NCBI RefSeq assembly: GCF_010731775.1
Contig: NZ_AP022590.1
Span: forward strand, 930,001-994,000
Origin: Mycobacterium mantenii
GTDB lineage: Bacteria > Actinomycetota > Actinomycetes > Mycobacteriales > Mycobacteriaceae
Direction of reading: 5' to 3'
Length of the DNA stretch: 64,000 nucleotides
The notes below the pieces were generated by a model. It was not told the DNA's origin. It saw only the letters and a program-made list of their open reading frames with translations, and did not search any database. Made by a program: the position numbers and the translations under genes. Below are positions 57,290 to 64,000 of this stretch, piece after piece (position 1 is the first letter of the stretch; each line of letters begins with the position of its first letter).

Positions 57290-57802
57290 TCAGCCCAGGT
57301 ACTCGGATTCCAGCACCAGGTCGGACAGCAGCGTCTGGTACTCGAGGTGGGCCTTGTGCGCCACGGTCTTGAACCGCTTGCCCTGCTGCAGGTGCATGTA
57401 CTCGCGGTACTTCGGCGAGCCCGGCACCCGGACGTTGTCGGCGACGCCGGCGTAGGCCCAGATCCGGCGGGCATTGGCGGCGTTGGCCTCGGCGAGTTCG
57501 ACCGAGAACACCTTGGCCTTCGGGGCGGCCCGGGCGATGCGCAACGCGCCGCAACCGACGTAGGTGCCCAGTTCCAGCGCGAGCGCGGGATCGGCCCGCC
57601 GCACGGCGGCGTCGAGCAGCTAGCCTTTCTCGTCGCCGACGTTGATCAGCAGCGATTTCTGGTAGGCGAACTTGTCGATGTTGGCCAGCATGTCGTCGAT
57701 GTCGCCGCCCCGCGCGTTCTGCAGGGCGTACTCGACGGCGGCCACTTCCCGCCCGTCATCGATCTGGCCGGTGGTGGCGATGTCCTAAGCGCCGGCGGCC
57801 AT
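57290..57802 (-). pseudogene. Decayed catechol O-methyltransferase-like gene (Rv1703c-like)
   Basis: One frame encodes pieces of an SAM-dependent O-methyltransferase: DKFAYQKSLLINVGDEKG, then LLDAAVRRADPALALELGTY, FSVELAEANAANARRIW and a C-terminal YQTLLSDLVLESEYLG. It is broken in three ways. A TAG lies at 57785-57787 near the N-terminus. A TAG at 57620-57622 splits NVGDEKG from LLDAA. About 60 residues of the catalytic core are missing between AYAGV and ADNVRVPGSPKYR, so the metal-binding aspartates are gone. It is convergent with xerD, 16 bp away. Clearly non-functional. Confidence 0.85.
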
Positions 57803-58128
57803 GCGCCAGACCGACCAACGCAGTAGAGGTATCCGTCGCTTCAGGTTTATAGACGTCACGATAGGCCGGTGGCCGATCCCTTGTGGGGGCCGCTGTGGTG
57901 ACTATTGGTCATTCACGAAAGCGATAGCGCCGGTGCTAGCGCGATTCGAGTCCGCATCTCTCCTCAGAAATTGGTGCTGCTGTGACTGAAGTGAATAGGC
58001 TGTCGGGATGTGCGTTCTACCACCGATTTTTGCCCATATTGGCTGGTTAATTGCCTGCGGGTCGCCGAGTTTCGCGCGACGAACCCGTTAGACTTTCCGA
58101 CGATGTTCACCTCCCGACCACCCTCGCC
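57803..58128. other. Intergenic region before the parA-like gene
   Basis: About 325 bp with no recognisable gene. It is more AT-rich than the surroundings. In M. tuberculosis the equivalent interval holds cycA and PPE genes, none of which is visible here. The only signal noted is a TAGACT near the 3' end. Confidence 0.5.
58089..58094 (+). promoter_or_regulatory. Possible -10 element for the parA-like/scpAB operon
   Basis: TAGACT lies 34 bp before the ATG at 58129. No good -35 hexamer was found at the right distance, which is common in mycobacterial promoters. It would give a short leader containing CACCTCC but no strong ribosome site. Confidence 0.3.
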
Positions 58129-58992
58129 ATGACCGAGCAGCCGGACAGCGGCGTCGAGCTCGGTCTGACCGGGCGGCCGCCGCGGGCGATCCCGGAGCCA
58201 CAGCCGCGCACCTCGCACGGCCCGGCCAAGGTCGTCGCCATGTGCAACCAAAAGGGTGGCGTCGGGAAGACCACCTCCACCATCAACCTCGGCGCCGCGC
58301 TGGCCGAATACGGCCGCCGGGTCCTGCTGGTGGACATGGATCCCCAGGGCGCGCTGTCTGCGGGCCTGGGTGTCCCGCACTACGAGCTGGACAAGACCAT
58401 CCACAACGTCCTGGTCGAGCCGCGCGTGTCCATCGACGACGTGCTGCTGCAAACCCGGGTCAAGCACATGGACCTGGTGCCCAGCAACATCGACCTGTCG
58501 GCCGCCGAGATCCAGCTGGTCAACGAGGTGGGACGCGAACAGACGCTGGGCCGCGCGCTGCACCCGGTGCTGGACCGCTACGACTACGTGCTGATCGACT
58601 GCCAGCCGTCGCTGGGGCTGCTCACCGTCAACGGCCTGGCCTGCGCGGACGGCGTGGTGATCCCCACCGAGTGCGAGTACTTCTCACTACGCGGCCTGGC
58701 GCTGCTCACCGACACCGTCGACAAGGTGCGCGACCGGCTCAACCCGAAGCTTGAGATCAGCGGGATCCTGCTCACCCGGTACGACCCCCGCACGGTCAAC
58801 TCGCGCGAGGTGATGGCCCGGGTGGTGGAGCGGTTCGGTGACCTGGTGTTCGACACCGTTATCACCCGAACGGTCCGATTCCCCGAGACGAGCGTTGCCG
58901 GCGAACCCATCACCACCTGGGCCCCGCGCTCCACCGGGGCCATCGCTTATCGCGCGCTGGCCCGTGAGTTCATCGACCGATTCGGCGCGTGA
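58129..58992 (+). CDS. ParA/Soj-family ATPase (Rv1708-like)
   Basis: A 287-aa MinD/ParA ATPase. The deviant Walker A is CNQKGGVGKTTS near residue 41, followed by LLVDMDPQGALSAGLG and the Walker B-like YVLIDCQPSLGLL near 155. No parB partner is adjacent. It is coupled to scpA and scpB instead, so it probably works with the SMC-ScpAB condensin rather than in classical parABS. The ATG at 58129 gives the N-terminus closest to Rv1708. The stop overlaps the scpA GTG (GTGA). Confidence 0.9.
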   Translation: MTEQPDSGVELGLTGRPPRAIPEPQPRTSHGPAKVVAMCNQKGGVGKTTSTINLGAALAEYGRRVLLVDMDPQGALSAGLGVPHYELDKTIHNVLVEPRVSIDDVLLQTRVKHMDLVPSNIDLSAAEIQLVNEVGREQTLGRALHPVLDRYDYVLIDCQPSLGLLTVNGLACADGVVIPTECEYFSLRGLALLTDTVDKVRDRLNPKLEISGILLTRYDPRTVNSREVMARVVERFGDLVFDTVITRTVRFPETSVAGEPITTWAPRSTGAIAYRALAREFIDRFGA

Positions 58993-59804
58993 ACGCGACC
59001 GAAACCGGTGAGGCGCCACAGCAGAACGGCTTCCAGGTCCGCCTGACCAATTTCGAGGGCCCGTTCGACCTGCTGCTGCAGCTGATCTTCGCCCATCGCC
59101 TCGACGTGACCGAGGTGGCGCTGCACCAGGTCACCGATGACTTCATCGCCTACACCCGCGAAATCGGTCCGCAGCTGGAGCTGGAGGAGACCACCGCGTT
59201 CCTGGTGGTTGCCGCGACCCTGCTGGACTTGAAGGCGGCCCGGCTGCTGCCCGCCGGACAGGTCGACGACGACGAAGACCTGGCGCTGCTGGAGGTGCGC
59301 GACCTCCTGTTTGCCCGGCTGCTGCAGTACCGCGCGTTCAAGCACGTCGCCGAGATGTTCGCCGAACTGGAGGCCACCGCGCTGCGCAGTTACCCGCGCT
59401 CGGTGTCGCTGGAGGACCGGTTCACCGAACTGCTGCCCGAGGTGATGATCGGCGTCGACGCCGAGCGCTTCGCCCAGATCGCCGCGATCGCGTTCAGCCC
59501 GCGGCCCGTCCCGACCGTGTCCGTCGGGCACCTGCACCAGGTCCAGGTCTCGGTTCCCGAGCAGGCCAAGAAGTTGCTGGCGATCCTTCAAGCGCGGGGC
59601 AGCGGCGCGTGGGCCACGTTCTCCGAGCTGGTCGCCGACTGTGAGGCGTCGATGGAGGTGGTCGGGCGCTTCTTGGCGCTGCTCGAACTGTATCGGTCGC
59701 GGGCGGTAGCATTCGACCAGTCAGAGCCGCTTGGCGTGCTCCAAATCTCGTGGACCGGCGAACGTCCGGCCAGTGAAGCCTTGGTAGAAGTGCGGGACGA
59801 ATAA
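58989..59804 (+). CDS. scpA: Segregation and condensation protein A
   Basis: A 271-aa kleisin that bridges SMC heads in the condensin complex. It has the ScpA signature NFEGPFDLLLQLIFAHRLDV near residue 18, LELEETTAFLVVAATLLDLKA near 58, and a C-terminal winged helix (about 190-265, FSELVADCEASMEVVGRFLALLEL). GTG start overlaps the parA-like gene, and scpB starts on the base after its stop. Confidence 0.94.
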   Translation: MNATETGEAPQQNGFQVRLTNFEGPFDLLLQLIFAHRLDVTEVALHQVTDDFIAYTREIGPQLELEETTAFLVVAATLLDLKAARLLPAGQVDDDEDLALLEVRDLLFARLLQYRAFKHVAEMFAELEATALRSYPRSVSLEDRFTELLPEVMIGVDAERFAQIAAIAFSPRPVPTVSVGHLHQVQVSVPEQAKKLLAILQARGSGAWATFSELVADCEASMEVVGRFLALLELYRSRAVAFDQSEPLGVLQISWTGERPASEALVEVRDE

Positions 59805-60512
59805 GTGACTGAAGATTTGCCGGACGTCGATCTGGAAACGGATCTGGACGTGGGCATCCCGGACATCGCCGAGGCCGCGCCCATGGATTCCGAGGAACTC
59901 GGCTCCGTGCTCGAGGCGCTGCTGCTGGTGGTCGACACCCCGGTCACCGCGGAGGCGCTGGCGTCTGCCACCCAGCAACCGGTGTACCGGATCGTCACCA
60001 AGTTGGGTGAGATGGCCGAACAACTCACCGCCCGCGACAGCGGCATCGACCTGCGGCAGAACAGCGAGGGCTGGCGGATGTACACCCGCTCCCGGTTCGC
60101 GCCCTACGTCGAGAAGCTGCTGCTGGACGGCGCGCGATCCAAGCTCACCCGGGCCGCGCTGGAGACGCTGGCCGTGGTCGCCTACCGCCAGCCCGTGACC
60201 CGCGCGCGGGTGAGCGCGGTCCGCGGGGTCAACGTCGACGCCGTGATGCGCACGCTGCTGGCGCGCGGCCTGATCACCGAGGCCGGCGCCGACGAGGACA
60301 CCGGCGCGGTGATGTTCGCCACCACCGACCTGTTCTTGGAGCGGCTCGGCCTGACGTCGCTGGCCGACCTGCCGGACATCGCGCCGCTGCTCCCCGACGT
60401 CGACACGATCGAGGACCTCAGCGAATCCCTGGACAGCGAGCCACGTTTCATCAAACTTTCCGGCGGTCAATCGTCCGACCAGTCGCTGACGTTCGACGTG
60501 GACCAGGATTGA
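59805..60512 (+). CDS. scpB: Segregation and condensation protein B
   Basis: A 235-aa partner of ScpA. It has two winged-helix regions ([19 protein letters not shown] near 28 and [19 protein letters not shown] near 117), with [16 protein letters not shown] in the second. An acidic N-terminus precedes them. GTG start at 59805 directly abuts the scpA stop. Its own stop overlaps the next ATG (TGATG at 60510). Confidence 0.94.
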   Translation: MTEDLPDVDLETDLDVGIPDIAEAAPMDSEELGSVLEALLLVVDTPVTAEALASATQQPVYRIVTKLGEMAEQLTARDSGIDLRQNSEGWRMYTRSRFAPYVEKLLLDGARSKLTRAALETLAVVAYRQPVTRARVSAVRGVNVDAVMRTLLARGLITEAGADEDTGAVMFATTDLFLERLGLTSLADLPDIAPLLPDVDTIEDLSESLDSEPRFIKLSGGQSSDQSLTFDVDQD

Positions 60513-61255
60513 TGGACGAAGCTCAGGGGATCCGGCTGCAAAAGGTGTTGTCCCAAGCCGGAATTGCGTCGCGGCGGGCCGCCGAGAAGTTGATCATCGA
60601 CGGCCGCGTCGAGGTCGACGGGCAGGTGGTGACCGAACTGGGCACCCGCGTCGACCCGGACTCCGCGATGATCCGCGTCGACGGAGCCCGGGTGGTGCTC
60701 GACGACTCGCAGGTGTATCTGGCCCTGAACAAGCCGCGCGGTGTGCACTCCACCATGTCGGACGACCGCGGCCGGCCGTGCATCGGCGATCTGGTCGAGC
60801 GCAAGGTTCGCGGCAACAAGAACCTGTTTCACGTCGGGCGGTTGGACGCCGACACCGAAGGGCTGATCCTGCTGACCAACGATGGCGAGCTCGCGCACCG
60901 GCTGATGCATCCTTCCCACGAGGTGCCCAAGACATATTTGGCGACGGTGACCGGATCGGTGCCGCGGGGGCTGGGCAAGAAGCTGCGCGCCGGGATCGAA
61001 TTGGACGACGGGGTGGCCAAACTCGACGAGTTCGCGGTGGTGGACGCCATCCCGGGCAAGACGCTGGTGCGGGTGACGCTGCACGAGGGGCGCAAACGGA
61101 TCGTGCGACGGCTGCTGGCCGCCGCGGGATTCCCGGTGGAGTCGTTGGTGCGCACCGACATCGGGCCGGTCTCGCTGGGCAAGCAGCGGCCGGGCACCAT
61201 TCGGGCGCTGGCACATCACGAGGTCGGCCAGCTGTACAAGGCGGTGGGCCTGTGA
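60512..61255 (+). CDS. Ribosomal RNA pseudouridine synthase, RluB/RsuA type
   Basis: A 247-aa protein. Residues about 5-60 are an S4 RNA-binding domain ([19 protein letters not shown]). The catalytic domain carries [18 protein letters not shown] near 108, with the conserved Asp of RLDxxTxG. It should isomerise one uridine in 23S or 16S rRNA; the RluB type is favoured by similarity of neighbours (scpB-rluB). I chose the ATG at 60512, which overlaps the scpB stop. Rv1711-like. Confidence 0.92.
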   Translation: MDEAQGIRLQKVLSQAGIASRRAAEKLIIDGRVEVDGQVVTELGTRVDPDSAMIRVDGARVVLDDSQVYLALNKPRGVHSTMSDDRGRPCIGDLVERKVRGNKNLFHVGRLDADTEGLILLTNDGELAHRLMHPSHEVPKTYLATVTGSVPRGLGKKLRAGIELDDGVAKLDEFAVVDAIPGKTLVRVTLHEGRKRIVRRLLAAAGFPVESLVRTDIGPVSLGKQRPGTIRALAHHEVGQLYKAVGL

Positions 61256-61935
61256 CTGACGTCGTGGTGGCCATCGACGGCCCGGCGGGCACCGGAAAGT
61301 CCTCGGTGTCGAAGGGATTGGCTCAAGCGTTGGGGGCGCGCTACCTGGACACCGGCGGGATGTATCGGATGGTGACGCTTGCCGTGCTGCGCGGCGACAT
61401 CGACCCGGCCGACGCCGAGGCCGTCGCGCACACGGCGGAGACGGTGCGGATGTCGATCGACTATCACCCCGACGGCGACCGTTATTTCCTCTGCGGAGAG
61501 GATGTCTCGGCGGAGATCCGCGGCGACCCGGTCACCGCCGCGGTGTCGGCGGTGTCCTCGGTTCCCGCCGTGCGTACCCAACTGGTCGGCCTGCAGCGCG
61601 AAATGGCCGAGGGCCCGGGCAGCGTGGTCGTCGAGGGCCGGGACATCGGTACCGTTGTCCTGCCCGATGCGCCCGTGAAGATCTTCCTCACCGCATCGGC
61701 CGAAACGCGGGCGCGGCGGCGCAACGACCAGAACGTGGCGGCCGGGCTGACCGACGACTACGAGGCGGTGCTGGCCGACGTCCGCCGTCGCGACCATCTG
61801 GATTCCACCCGGGCGGTGTCACCGCTGCGGGCGGCCCCGGACGCCGTGGTCGTCGACACCAGCGAAATGACCGAGGCGCAGGTGATTTCCCACCTGCGGG
61901 ACCTGGTCAAGCAGCGCAGCGGAGCGGTGCGGTGA
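61252..61935 (+). CDS. cmk: Cytidylate kinase
   Basis: A 227-aa kinase that phosphorylates CMP and dCMP. P-loop [16 protein letters not shown] is at residues 8-23, then [11 protein letters not shown] for nucleotide binding, [15 protein letters not shown] near 125 and a lid region with [15 protein letters not shown] start overlaps the previous stop (GTGA) and its own stop overlaps the der GTG. Normal length. Confidence 0.95.
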   Translation: MTDVVVAIDGPAGTGKSSVSKGLAQALGARYLDTGGMYRMVTLAVLRGDIDPADAEAVAHTAETVRMSIDYHPDGDRYFLCGEDVSAEIRGDPVTAAVSAVSSVPAVRTQLVGLQREMAEGPGSVVVEGRDIGTVVLPDAPVKIFLTASAETRARRRNDQNVAAGLTDDYEAVLADVRRRDHLDSTRAVSPLRAAPDAVVVDTSEMTEAQVISHLRDLVKQRSGAVR

Positions 61936-63332
61936 GCCAAGACGGCACGTGGAGCGACGAAAGCGACTGGGATTCCGTCGAACTCGGTGTGGACGAACTC
62001 CAGGAGGCCGGCCCGGCGCCCGTGGTGGCGGTGGTCGGCCGGCCCAACGTCGGCAAGTCGACACTGGTGAACCGGATCCTGGGCCGACGGGAGGCGGTGG
62101 TGCAGGACGTCCCCGGCGTCACCCGCGACCGGGTGTCCTACGACGCGCTGTGGACCGGCCGCCGGTTCATCGTGCAGGACACCGGGGGATGGGAACCCGA
62201 CGCCAAGGGATTGCAGCAACTGGTGGCCGATCAAGCCTCGGTGGCCATGCGCACCGCCGATGCGGTGATCCTGGTGGTCGACGCTGTCGTTGGCGCCACC
62301 ACGGCCGACGAGGCCGCCGCCCGGATCCTGCTGCGGTCGGGCAAGCCAGTCTTCTTGGCGGCCAACAAGGTTGACAGCGACAAGGCCGAAGCGGACGCCG
62401 CGATGCTGTGGTCGCTGGGGCTCGGCGAACCGTACGCGATCAGCGCAATGCACGGCCGCGGCGTCGCGGATCTGCTCGACGCGGTGCTGGCCGCGCTGCC
62501 CGAGGTGTCCGAGGTCGCGCCCACGCCCGGCGGCCCGCGGCGCGTCGCGCTGGTCGGCAAGCCCAACGTTGGCAAGAGCTCGCTGCTGAACAAGCTGGCC
62601 GGGGATCAGCGCTCGGTGGTGCACGATGTCGCCGGGACGACCGTGGACCCGGTGGACTCGCTGATCGAGCTGGGCGACAGGGTGTGGCGATTCGTCGACA
62701 CCGCAGGTCTACGGCGCAAGGTCGGCCAGGCCAGCGGGCACGAGTTCTACGCCTCGGTGCGCACGCGCTCGGCGATCGACGCGGCCGAGGTGGTGGTCGT
62801 GCTGATCGATGGATCGGAACCGCTCACCGAGCAAGACCAGCGGGTGCTGTCGATGGTGATCGAGGCCGGCCGCGCCCTGGTGCTGGCCTTCAACAAGTGG
62901 GATCTGGTCGACGAGGACCGCCGCGAACTGCTGGAGCGCGAGATCGACCGCGAGCTGGTGCAGCTGCGGTGGGCGCCGCGGGTCAACATCTCGGCCAAGA
63001 CCGGCCGCGCGTTGCAGAAGCTGGTGCCCGCGATGGAGACCGCATTGGCGTCGTGGGACGCACGGATTCCGACCGGCCCGCTGAATTCGTGGCTCAAAGA
63101 GGTGGTGGCGGCCACGCCGCCCCCGGTGCGCGGTGGCAAGCAGCCGCGCATCCTGTTCGCCACCCAGGCCACCGCCCGGCCCCCGACGTTCGTGCTGTTC
63201 ACCACCGGTTTTCTGGAGGCAGGGTATCGGCGTTTCCTGGAGCGCCGGCTGCGTGAGACCTTTGGGTTTGAGGGATCGCCGATTCGGATCAACGTGCGGG
63301 TGCGTGAAAAGCGGGGCGCCAGGCGGCGCTGA
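61932..63332 (+). CDS. der: Ribosome biogenesis GTPase Der
   Basis: A 466-aa essential GTPase with two G domains in tandem. The first has [14 protein letters not shown] near 37, DTGGWEP and NKVD. The second has [14 protein letters not shown] near 210, DTAGLRRK and NKWD. The C-terminal KH-like domain follows (about 380-466, [20 protein letters not shown]). It acts in 50S subunit assembly. GTG start at 61932 overlaps cmk. Rv1713-like. Confidence 0.95.
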   Translation: MSQDGTWSDESDWDSVELGVDELQEAGPAPVVAVVGRPNVGKSTLVNRILGRREAVVQDVPGVTRDRVSYDALWTGRRFIVQDTGGWEPDAKGLQQLVADQASVAMRTADAVILVVDAVVGATTADEAAARILLRSGKPVFLAANKVDSDKAEADAAMLWSLGLGEPYAISAMHGRGVADLLDAVLAALPEVSEVAPTPGGPRRVALVGKPNVGKSSLLNKLAGDQRSVVHDVAGTTVDPVDSLIELGDRVWRFVDTAGLRRKVGQASGHEFYASVRTRSAIDAAEVVVVLIDGSEPLTEQDQRVLSMVIEAGRALVLAFNKWDLVDEDRRELLEREIDRELVQLRWAPRVNISAKTGRALQKLVPAMETALASWDARIPTGPLNSWLKEVVAATPPPVRGGKQPRILFATQATARPPTFVLFTTGFLEAGYRRFLERRLRETFGFEGSPIRINVRVREKRGARRR

Positions 63333-63351
63333 GCGCCGTGGTTCTCCGGGA

Positions 63352-63388
63352 TTCTCGGCCTCTCCGGGGGTTCTCGGCCTCTCCGGGG
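63352..63388. repeat. Two direct 18-bp repeats after der
   Basis: TTCTCGGCCTCTCCGGGG occurs at 63352-63369 and again at 63371-63388, one base apart. A degenerate partial copy (GTTCTCCGGGA) precedes them. The array starts 20 bp after the der stop. Confidence 0.8.
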
Positions 63389-63540
63389 TTTAAGGTCCTC
63401 GCCTCGCCGGAACCAATCGGTGTTTCTCGATTCGGCTGGCGCATGCGCTAGCAAGTTTGCGAGTCACACCATGCTTCCCGAGTGACCGCCTAGCTGTTCC
63501 CGCGATATGGAATCTGAAAGCTGTATCACAGGATAATGCC

Positions 63541-63570
63541 TTGACATTGGGCGGCCGCCCCGCCTAACGT
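63541..63570 (+). promoter_or_regulatory. Candidate promoter for the Rv1714-like SDR
   Basis: TTGACA at 63541-63546 and TAACGT at 63565-63570 with an 18-bp spacer. The element lies 53 bp upstream of the GTG at 63623 in a 290-bp gap after der. The -35 is consensus. Confidence 0.5.
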
Positions 63571-63622
63571 CTCTCGCATAACGGGTTGATATAACCGCAT
63601 TGTGGAAATAGCGGAGGCAGTA

Positions 63623-64000
63623 GTGGACACCGCGGCGCGCTTCAGCGTGCGAGACAAGTCGATCCTGATCACCGGGGCGACCGGCTCGCTGGGCAGCGTT
63701 GCGTCCCGGGCGCTGGCCGACGCGGGAGCCCGCCTCACCCTGGCCGGCGGCAACGCGGACGGACTGGCCCGGCTGGTCGACGGGCCCGGCTTCAACGATG
63801 CCGCGGTGGTCAGCCGCCGCCCGGATACCCCCGCCGACGCCCAGGCCATGGTCGAGGCGGCCGTCGCCCGGCACGGCCGGCTCGATGGCGTCCTGGTCGC
63901 GTCGGGCATGAACCACGTCGCGTCCATCACCGAGATGGCCGTCGAGGATTTCGACCGGGTAATGGACGCCAACGCGCGCGGCGCCTGGCTGGTGTGTCAG
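63623..64000 (+). CDS. Short-chain dehydrogenase/reductase, N-terminal part (Rv1714-like)
   Basis: The window ends after 126 codons of an SDR. It has ILITGATGSLGSVASRALA near residue 14 for NAD(P) binding, VLVASGMNHVASI in the NNAG-equivalent position and the ANARGAWLVCQ helix. The catalytic Ser-Tyr-Lys lies beyond the window. GTG at 63623 follows GGAGG; an in-frame GTG at 63602 is possible. Position after der matches Rv1714, an oxidoreductase of unknown substrate. Confidence 0.88.
   Translation, partial: MDTAARFSVRDKSILITGATGSLGSVASRALADAGARLTLAGGNADGLARLVDGPGFNDAAVVSRRPDTPADAQAMVEAAVARHGRLDGVLVASGMNHVASITEMAVEDFDRVMDANARGAWLVCQ

Noticed and set aside
57347..57826. 159-codon plus-strand frame opposite the methyltransferase remnant
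   Set aside because: It is antisense to a recognisable, though broken, O-methyltransferase and matches nothing.

Overview
The window is a high-GC (about two thirds or more) mycobacterial chromosome segment. Gene order and protein sequence follow the Mycobacterium tuberculosis H37Rv stretch Rv1654-Rv1714 almost gene for gene at both ends, with a rewritten middle. Two loci split in H37Rv (pks8/pks17 and Rv1667c/Rv1668c) are single intact genes here, the cyp139 neighbour of pks11 is missing, and an unrelated block fills the Rv1669-Rv1682 interval. This points to a non-tuberculous Mycobacterium. All comparisons with H37Rv are from memory, not from an alignment.

Layout. 1-5311: end of argB, then argD, argF, argR, argG and argH (arginine biosynthesis), almost all joined by 4-bp stop/start overlaps. 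5423-23683: a polyketide locus. A type III PKS (pks10-like) is followed by two fully reducing type I modules (pks7-like with a methylmalonyl-type AT, pks8/17-like with a malonyl-type AT), a KSQ-AT-ACP protein that looks like a loading module (pks9-like), a possible 54-codon ORF, and a second type III PKS (pks11-like). 23724-33338: a minus-strand run. Read in its direction of transcription it has a possible 44-aa ORF, a 4-TM protein, a gluconate 2-dehydrogenase subunit 3-like protein, a GMC flavoprotein, a GH15 glycosidase, an SDR, an enolase-superfamily enzyme, a PAS-ANTAR regulator and an ABC-F ATPase. The first six full-length genes look like a carbohydrate oxidation pathway. 33642-36365: a secreted Trp/His-rich peptide, a frameshifted SDR and a DUF222-HNH (13E12-type) protein.

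36620-47856: Rv1683-like hydrolase/acyl-CoA-synthetase fusion, Trm112-like protein, an ABC exporter with its TetR regulator, an extra ammonium transporter, mpg, tyrS, a DUF732 secreted protein, a TPR protein and the glycerol-3-phosphate phosphatase. 47880-57273: a small Rv1693-like protein, tlyA, nadK, recN, steA, mctB/steB, pyrG, a NUDIX hydrolase and xerD. 57290-57802: a decayed O-methyltransferase. 58129-63332: parA-like gene, scpA, scpB, a pseudouridine synthase, cmk and der, again tightly coupled. 63623-end: start of an SDR (Rv1714-like).

The most interesting points are: the KSQ residue in the pks9-like protein, which gives an order of action for the PKS locus; the carbohydrate-oxidation cluster; a twin palindromic operator overlapping a near-consensus leaderless promoter of the ABC/TetR operon; an ammonium transporter with Glu in place of the first twin-His; and the small overlapping ORF between pks9 and pks11. 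No tRNA, rRNA, CRISPR array, insertion sequence or prophage was recognised.
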